A stretch of 64,000 nucleotides of DNA, taken from positions 17,734,001 through 17,798,000 of the forward strand of contig CM060733.1 in NCBI GenBank assembly GCA_030704615.1, in the 5' to 3' direction. The position numbers and the translations under genes are program-made. Positions 56,879 through 64,000 of the stretch are shown here, piece by piece; position 1 is the stretch's first letter, and each line of letters opens with the position of its first letter. The notes below the pieces were generated by a model. The model had not been told where the DNA came from. It was given only the letters and a program-made list of their open reading frames with translations, and searched no databases. The DNA comes from Takakia lepidozioides. Lineage: Eukaryota; Streptophyta; Takakiopsida; Takakiales; Takakiaceae.

Positions 56879-59800
56879 ATGGCAGCCAGGTAGTTCCGAC
56901 AACAATCTGTTGAATGACTGAGTTCGGTTCACTGACATTGTACACGTCACAATTTCACAAGAGGGGTGGATGGGTTTTGAAGTCGGTACTTTGATTGGCA
57001 AAATTGCCAGCACCAACATCATCCAGCAACTTTCCCAAACAATACCCTTCCGTAAAAGTCCATATTTTGACTTAGGTCCGGCTCAAAATTTGCTTAAGAT
57101 TCTCTGTAAAAGTGTTAACACGAGATTTCCTTTCGTATATATATCATCAAGCCCAGTGTTAATCCTGTTAGAACCTGAATAGGCGGCGTGGGTGGGATTG
57201 ACAGCTTGCACGCCAGTCCTCATGTGCTTGACTCGAAATCAGAGTGTCCGCCACTTTTTGACGGCACAACCAGGTCAGTAGATAAAACTTCACCGACTTT
57301 TCTTTCATTTTAATCAAGGCAAACTGGAAATGCAAACCATGTTGTGTTGGGCAGGACACCACAATTTCGTACTCCATTACAGGCAGACAGCCAACATACA
57401 TTGAAATCGTGATAATGTCCAGCTTCCGTCATGTGACATGAAAAGACTACTCTTTCCTGTCTGTTACTTCACATTTGGAGAAGGCATGCCTGATGGATGG
57501 AGGTTAAACTCTTGTTGGGTGGGAGACTAGGCTATATTACAGCGCCAAATGCCCTTATGCACAGCGAGTCTGGGTCGCCGTTAACTACAAGGTTTGTCTT
57601 ACTCCTTTGACGTTGCAGTGAAGACACGCGACTGCTTATAGACCTAGTTCTACGGTCACTGAAACTCTTAAGATAGGCCTTTGATTTAACCTCGACATTC
57701 CTGAGGATAGTTGGGCTTCCAACTTTTGGTTGGCAGTTTGGCACACTTGAAGTCCCACAAAGCTATTGGGATGTTAGGCTTGCAAGAAACAGAAAACTGT
57801 ACAAAGTTTTGAATTGTCCAGCTGTGTAAGGTTGTTTAACTTCAAGCCAAGCTTAGATTTTGGCTGTGATGGACAGCTTGGGTGGATGGGCATTGGCAAA
57901 TGAAACACACTGCAGTTTCAAGTACACTCCACAGCTTTTGCTGACATAACAATTGTTGAAGCCTTTTTTGTACCTGTGCGAAATGTGGGAATGGATGCAG
58001 GGTCTGGATGACATTGAACTCTTAGAAATCAGCCTTGCTGACAAGCCCATCTGGTACAAAGAAAAGGTTTACCCTATTGGCAAAGTACGCACTCTTATCT
58101 CTGTTTTCATCCCAGTCGTCACTTGTTAGAATCTACAGCTGTTCTCTTTTGCAGTGGCTATGATTGTGTTGAAGAAAAGTGGGATAGAGCCAATGGATCT
58201 TTGAGCGACAGAAAGCATCGTCTTGAGCTATGTATGTTGATTGGCAGGTTCCAGCACTGGAGCACAATGGTAAAGTGACGGGTGAGAGCCTTGACTTGCT
58301 GGAATACCTGGACAAACATTTTGGAGGGCCACTTCTGATTCCTACAGTAAGTAGATGCTCCTTCAGTCCCGATTCTACTTTTAACACTTTAGTTGAAATA
58401 TGTAACTTGCCTTGAAGGCAAGGTTGTTGAAGAGTTGAATAATAGATAAAACAATCTGGACAAGAGATGAGACTGATGGTAGCTAGAATCTGTTCTCAAG
58501 AGAAAGGGACAGCGAGGTCAAGTGCATTTTTCATGGTGTGTGGTTGGGTGGACAGGAAGAGGCCAAGAAAGAGGCAGCAGCAGAGCTCCTAAAGTACACT
58601 GACACATTTAATAAGGCAGGCTTGTCCATCCTGAGCCTGAAGGATGCTTCACCATCGGAAATACACGAGGCTTTAAGTAAGTTCAGTGTGCTTTCTTCCC
58701 TTTTCAGTTTGGTGGATATGTATGCGGGGACAACTATTATCACCTTAGGTGTGAGGGGAGGAACAAACAACTGGACAATAGAGACCCTGAAGAAGAACCT
58801 TAAACTCACAGCTAATGCTATTCTTGCTTTCCTTCACTCCTTGCACCTCACCACAATCAGAACCATCACAGCACTCATCCTCAACAAAGGAAAGTGAAAA
58901 GTGGACAAATTGATGTCACATAGTTAGGTCATTCACAGCAAGGGGGCAGTACCTGGGAGTGGAAGAGGTTCTCATTTACGCTGGCTCCGACTAGCGTCAT
59001 CTCGTGCTCTCTCTTGGATGTAGCCTTTCAAAAGGCTTCGTAAGGAGATGGCGAGTGTGGTTTCTGTTTCTAGTTATTTGGAGCTTAGCTGATTGATGAC
59101 ATCTGCTGTATGTCAGGTCCTGCGCTTGATTACATAGAAAATGCACTTGGGAAATATGCAAATGAAGGACCTTTTTTCCTCGGCAAGTTTGGTGTGGTGT
59201 GTATGCGATGCCTTCACCTTTGCGATATCCTTTACTTACATTTCCATGGCAAAGTCTAGCAATGTCCTCAATAGGATTGTACGTGCTTAGATGGATTCAA
59301 ATACTGTTACTTTAATGCTATTGTGTTTGCGTTATTTCTTCAGCAATGGGTGTTGTGAACTGCTTTGGAGGTCTCAGATCATTGTGGTGCAGCCTTGTTA
59401 CGACTGGACACCAAGTTTTTCCAAAACCTCTCTGCAGCTTAAATTGAAGAATCTGTTGTGTTGCCGTCTGTGTTAGGAGTTGCCAAGCAGGGCCAAAAAT
59501 ATTCATTCGGCAGGATACAGCCATTTGGTAGCTTAGGAGTGCACATGCAGAGAAACCTGCAAGTTGTTCTCACTTGCTTCCAGTTTATCTAATTATTATT
59601 AAGATAACATGTAGTTGTGGTGAGAGAGAAGGAAGGTTATAACATCCACAGACATAGATAATGTACTCATAAGCTGTTGTTTGCTGTAGTCTTGTGGCTG
59701 TAGACCTGGTGCCCAGATTGGGAACCGACACTACCTTTGGTAGGGGCTCACTTGGGACTTGAGGTGATATACGATAAGTTAGGGCTTTCCAGATTTCCTC

Positions 59801-61257
59801 TAGAAAGCCCTTCACACAAGCATCAATCTGCTGTGTGTGAGCTGCTCAGCAAGTAGACCCCAACAGGGTGAGAGCTTTACAATCAGCCTGGAGTTTTTGA
59901 AAATTAGGGCACAGAGGTCCAGAGAGTATGTTCTTGATGGTCCTGAAGAGGGTTGCTCTTTGATGAGAATACCCCTTGCAGCTGGCACATTGGGCATTGG
60001 CGATTCCTCACATCTGTTTTTGTTCAATGGAAGACTGCCTGCCCTGAGTTTACATTTCAGTCCAGTGCCAAGGGTAGTTAGGCCCTTCAGATCATCCTTA
60101 AGGAGCACACAGAGAGAGGGAGAGAGAGCGTAGCTAAGGTTGACAGATTTCCCAAGGTTCTAATATGGTGTATGTTTTAAAACTTGATGTGGGGTGGTCT
60201 CATCTTCTGAGAGAGACTATTTAGTGAGGAACTTTGTAATGTCCACTGGAACCTCTGAAAGAAAGGATTGAGCTTAAGCGGTTATCTCTGCTGGCTTGCA
60301 AGGTGAATGTCATATCCAGGTTTTCATGGTTCTTCTTCTCCATTGCTTTGATGCCAGGTGGATGTTGCATATGCGCCTTTTATTGAACGGTTTGAACTTG
60401 CCCTCTCTGGGATTAAGAACTATGACATTACAGTTGGGCGACCAAACCTTACCAAGTGGATTGAGGTAAAGAATCTAGTCCTGCCAAAATCGTTGTTGAT
60501 AGATACTTCGTCTCTGAACATTTCTCTTTTTTCTCTCTTTCTAATGCTCATGGCTTTAATACAAGAAGGAAAATGCTCTCTTTTCTCTCTTCTTTTACAA
60601 TGTCCCCTTCTTTTGTTTCTTTTTCCGGCCCGCTGGACTAGAACCAAGTAATGCCTGGCCCATAGTTTCTGTTTGCATGTGGGCTCTATAACTGCCATGT
60701 CAAGCATCAGCTAACTGAACGATTGATCTCTTCTGTGAGTTCTTTCCAGCCCACACTTTCTGTGATGTTGCACTAGGAGTCAGCCTAAGGTCTTGAGAAT
60801 GGGGTACTGATGTGGGTGGGAGTATAGGCTGTGAATAAGGTGGAGGCATATACGACCACAAAAGTTGATCGCAACATTCTACTGGATTTGTACAAGAAAA
60901 TGCTGGTGAGCTGCCACTAATTTTGGAAGGTGCACATTAGAAAGATGTTTCTATGGATATTGATCTCATTTTGTCGCCTTGTAGTGCCATATGCGATATT
61001 GGAGAGAGAAGACCTGGCGGAGGTGGTGGTGGGGTGAGAGAGGGAGAGAGAGATGTTTTTATCCTGAGGGTTTCTTCATTCTGTTTGCTGAGCGTAGATA
61101 CATATAAACATGTTTGAGATTTTCATGGAGGGGACCTGTGCATGTAAGTTGTTTAAGAAGATATGTTGGGGGCTTGCAGGAAAATGCCTACTTCAAGAAG
61201 GTGGGCATAGTTGAGGACCAAACCCAAACCACCCCAGTACCTGTAGCTAGCACATAA
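56879..61257 (+). CDS. GSTL: Lambda-class glutathione transferase copy B, catalytic Cys retained (262 aa)
   Basis: Ten exons with the same phases as copy A: 56,879-56,889, 57,205-57,273, 57,531-57,591, 58,001-58,084, 58,248-58,346, 58,556-58,676, 59,117-59,196, 60,358-60,465, 60,828-60,905 and 61,180-61,257. The active site reads CPYAQRVWVAVNYK, with the catalytic Cys of the Lambda (and glutaredoxin-like) type. Next come KPIWYKEKVYPIGKVPALEH (cis-Pro loop), TGESLDLLEYLDKHFGGP, EGPFFLGKFG, VDVAYAPFIERFELAL and ITVGRPNLTKWIE. Copy A lacks the tail present here: the last exon encodes ENAYFKKVGIVED and a Thr/Pro-rich end. Likely a cytosolic thiol transferase/deglutathionylase acting on small thiol adducts such as flavonoid-glutathione conjugates (known for the family). 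No disabling change seen. A TSS-proximal TATA box is conserved with copy A. Confidence 0.93.
59720..60110 (-). mobile_element. LINE 3' fragment in GSTL-B intron 7
   Basis: The minus-strand reading includes CKLRAGSLPLNKN and the C-terminal HSRLMLV region, homologous to the RCL1 intron copy. It shares position and orientation with the shorter copy in GSTL-A, so the insertion predates the duplication. Confidence 0.75.
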
Positions 61258-61430
61258 TTCAGATCTTTTGCTGGATTGAGTGGATTGTAGAAAGAAAGTA
61301 AAGTGGGGTGATCATAACCTCGTGGATATGAAAGATCATGGGGAGCTTGCTTTCAAAGGTGGTTTTTAGATAATACCCAGAATGAACTGGGATATGCGAC
61401 CAAACAATTAAGTTGCTTTAGTTAGAAGAC

Positions 61431-63225
61431 CCCAAATATCGTACTTTTGGCCCCCGAGCCTGTGGCTTGTACTTGATTCTGTCTATATGTTGTGTAAAGA
61501 TGGTTAGCTAGCCATGCTAGCAAAAAGGAGATGGTTTCATGGGAAGAGTATTCTGGGCAGAATGTTTGTGGGAGAAGAAATTGTGAGACTGAAAAAGAAG
61601 GTAAGAAAATAGGGAATACAGATAATCATGACTCTTTGTAAACTTTTCACTTCCAAAACAAGTCAAAAGTCTTCGACCAGATTATCTCCCTCGAAGCCCA
61701 GGACATGTTTATCTCGACAATGTGGTGGATTCCACCACCCTCACCTCCCTCATCTGGAAGAGGCTTTACAAAATTGGTGGTTGCTGGCGTGATGGTCCCC
61801 GCATTCAGGCAAGGTGAATAGTTAGTCTTGGTATGCTGTGTAGCACTAGCAAGTGCTGCAGGCTTTGCATGTTTGTTATGGAGGTGGAGACAATGCCCAG
61901 ACAATGGCAAAGGAATTTTGGGATTCTTCCAATTTTTCCACCTCAGATTTGCATCCCAACTCATGCTGTTATGGCAGGAACAGGTAGCACTTTCCTGCAC
62001 GATCTTTGGGGGCCACATGACATATACTCGAGCAAATTGGAGGGCCCTCACGAAACAACCCGCAGCCTTGTCAACTACAAAATCCCGGGCAGTGCCCCCA
62101 TTTTCATTCCATCACGGGTTCAGACGGCCAACCATCAAGGCCAACCATCATGTTTATGCCCAGTCTACAAACTCACATACCCAAGAGCTGAGGGGGATTG
62201 AACATTGAACCCCCTGATCTGCCCAGTATGCAGACAGCTCCCCCCCCCCCGCCCCCGGGGCGCCAAGCAGCCAAGAAACCCAAACAACAGTACCCGCCAC
62301 TGCAACGTGCACCCCATGCCCAAAAGTCATTCAACCAACCAACAATAAAAAGGCAAAACCCAGCCCCCAAGTTTCCCAATCAACAAGACTGGGATCGTAC
62401 ACCTCAGAAAGTCATGACGACATCATGCAGCACCTGACGACGACAGCATGCACACCCCTCGTCATAGTAATCAGAAACAGATCAGCAATCTTCGGCACTA
62501 CTGTTGAAGTAGCTCATGAACCCACAAACAGAACAGACACACCATGCATGTCAATAGCATCTCCCTGCCAACAAGATCACACAAAACAGTGAACAGTTGG
62601 TGCAGAGCACAACCTAACGGTAGGAATAAGTTGTGAGGTAAAAAATAAGGACCCCATGGGCCAGATTGTATGAAATTGTACTTGGAATGTAATTTGACCT
62701 CCCCAATTTCACATGCAAAGGACCCCTAACAAAATTTTGGGGTATGGGGCTCCAGTTTCATTCCTACATCGTGTGAGTGCCCAGGAATCTGAACATGTAA
62801 GTAGGGCATTCCCACAGGAAAATCAAGAACCTGCATTTCAGCTTGGTCAAAGCTTTTTTTTCGATCGAATTGCAGTCCACGTGGTGAAACCACATTTGCA
62901 TTTTCTTATAATCTGCGAATTGCAACCGTGAAAGTCTCTGAAAATCAGGGGCACAACACACCAATAGTGCCAAAAAAAAAAAAAAAAATAGTGCCTTGAC
63001 GTCCTTTCACCACATTTTCTTTCTCCATTGACTTGAACATGATGCATAGTCTCTCTCTACAAAAGAGCCAACAAAGGAAGGAAAAGAACAGAGCAGTGGT
63101 TTTGAAATTTTGAAGAGTGGTAAACGGTAAGTGGGCCACACTGCTACGAAGCTCACCACGAAGCAACGGACACTGTACCCTGTCTACGTCTTCATGGCGT
63201 AAATTACGGGTTGCAGATTAAGTAC
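61431..63225. other. Intergenic, no gene recognised (1.8 kb)
   Basis: Overlapping open frames at 61.65-62.44 kb on both strands are protein-like in places (plus: VYLDNVVDSTTLTSLIWKR; Pro-rich around a C/G run at 62,237-62,262), but no domain is clear. An A run of about 18 lies at 62,972-62,989. Confidence 0.35.
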
Positions 63226-64000
63226 ATATGTAGATGCGAGCAGGCAATGTGATGGCAGCTCTCTTGCACACCCCTCCCCGCCTGTACGTGTGTCGCTATC
63301 TCTTTCCAACTTTGTTTCTGCAAGAATGGATGTGTAGCTTTGCTGCATGAGTGCCGGGATCCGCTTCTTAGAAATATTCCCGGTGCCTTTGCCTTATGGT
63401 CACGGCAATTAAGCTGTGAAGCTTGCTTGGCTGCATTGGGTTCCAGCTCTGTTTTTCATTTCGGGAGAGAATGCTTACTGCTTTTAAAAGTACTCTTCTA
63501 CAGGGTATGCCCAAATGCATGTGCCGTGTTGCAGATTGTGCTTGTGGCAAGTGATAATTTGTACAGGAATGAGCTTAGCTTACTTAGCACAATACAGGCG
63601 TTAAATGGTGGGGTTGCGAAAGGTGCACTGGAGTTAACCATGAAAGAACTTTTGGGGCGGGCAGGGATTACATGCATGCTTCGGACCCCATCCTGTTCCG
63701 TTTTATTTAGATAGTCGAGCTGAAAATTCCAAGAAGGATGTGGTAGACTTAACTTCTTCCCTCCATGCCTGAGTCAGGTGGATTTCTGCATTCGGTTCTC
63801 ATCAAATTTCATACCACTGAAGATCGATGAATAGCACAGTAATTGGTCACTAGACTGATCTATTCTAAACTGGCTGGACAGGGTCAATTTTGTCAAGTCT
63901 CCAGTAATCTTTCGAGGTCCAACGGCAGTGCATTTCTCGACTGTGCAAGATCCCAAGTCCAAGAACATTTTCTCAAAGCAGAGTTCCTTTTATTTTGCGC
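63226..64000 (+). promoter_or_regulatory. Promoter and leader of a third GSTL copy (C), cut by the window end
   Basis: From about 63,230 the sequence follows the leaders of copies A and B: GTGATGGCAGCTC, TTTGCTGCATGAGTGCCGGG, then CAAGATCCCAAGTCCAAGAA close to the end. In A and B the start codon follows 4-6 bp after the point where the window stops (TTTTGCGC here, TTGTTGCGCAGTATGG in A and B). A third coding copy is therefore expected just outside the window. The TATA box is less clear (GTACATATGTAGATGC). Confidence 0.75.

Noticed and set aside
62173-62440. Pro-rich plus-strand frame and Gly-rich minus-strand frame
   Set aside because: Both arise from a C/G homopolymer and are not supported by any domain.
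1-64000. tRNA, rRNA, snRNA and CRISPR loci
   Set aside because: No cloverleaf with the conserved T-arm, no rRNA segments and no regularly spaced repeat-spacer arrays were recognised by eye; a covariance-model scan would be needed to exclude small ncRNAs.

Overview
The window reads as nuclear DNA of a land plant. It has spliced genes with GT-AG introns (one apparent GC-AG), plant-type Lambda glutathione transferases, long pyrimidine-rich leaders, and a heavy load of LINE, Ty3-type LTR and PIF/Harbinger elements. No operons, rRNA, tRNA or CRISPR arrays were seen. The species cannot be fixed from the sequence alone.

Layout. 1-600: the end of a LINE ORF1 (zinc knuckle), cut by the window edge. 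1.3-2.5 kb: degenerate 120-bp tandem repeats. 2.49-4.06 kb: three successive long foldbacks carrying decayed coding sequence. 4.14-5.62 kb (minus): a kinase-like pseudogene interrupted by a run of 27 G. 6.24-6.64 kb: a 50-bp tandem repeat whose units each contain a GC-rich hairpin. 6.84-10.18 kb: a 5'-truncated LINE ORF2, with one reading frame kept over 2.8 kb but six internal stop codons. 10.2-14.8 kb: no gene recognised. 14,777-16,959: a PIF/Harbinger element with clear ends and TAA target duplications, internally deleted. 17.0-17.25 kb (minus): an exon of a leucine-rich-repeat protein. 19.6-20.9 kb (minus): an unidentified decayed ORF series. 23.2-23.5 kb: a possible integrase scrap. 24.2-25.1 kb (minus) and 28.0-28.7 kb (plus): unidentified spliced genes in AT-rich DNA. 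29.76-34.4 kb: good exon candidates for one or two unidentified plus-strand genes.

The best-supported part is 36.4-61.3 kb. An intact six-exon RCL1-like gene (RNA 3'-terminal phosphate cyclase-like, ribosome biogenesis; 375 aa) is followed by a tandem array of Lambda-class glutathione transferase genes. Copy A (41,906-46,041) and copy B (56,879-61,257) have ten exons each with matching phases. A third copy begins at about 63.2 kb and runs out of the window just before its expected start codon. Copy B keeps the catalytic Cys in a CPYA motif; copy A has Ser there (SPFA) and a much shorter C-terminus. Both copies share an antisense LINE fragment in intron 7, so that insertion predates the duplication. 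Between A and B lies a 4.05-kb Ty3-type LTR element (minus strand, 51,796-55,849). It keeps gag, an additional intact 207-codon ORF upstream of gag, and only the integrase C-terminus.

The genes do not form one pathway. RCL1 acts in nucleolar pre-rRNA processing, and the GSTLs probably act as thiol transferases/deglutathionylases. Most of the rest is transposon-derived DNA at different stages of decay.
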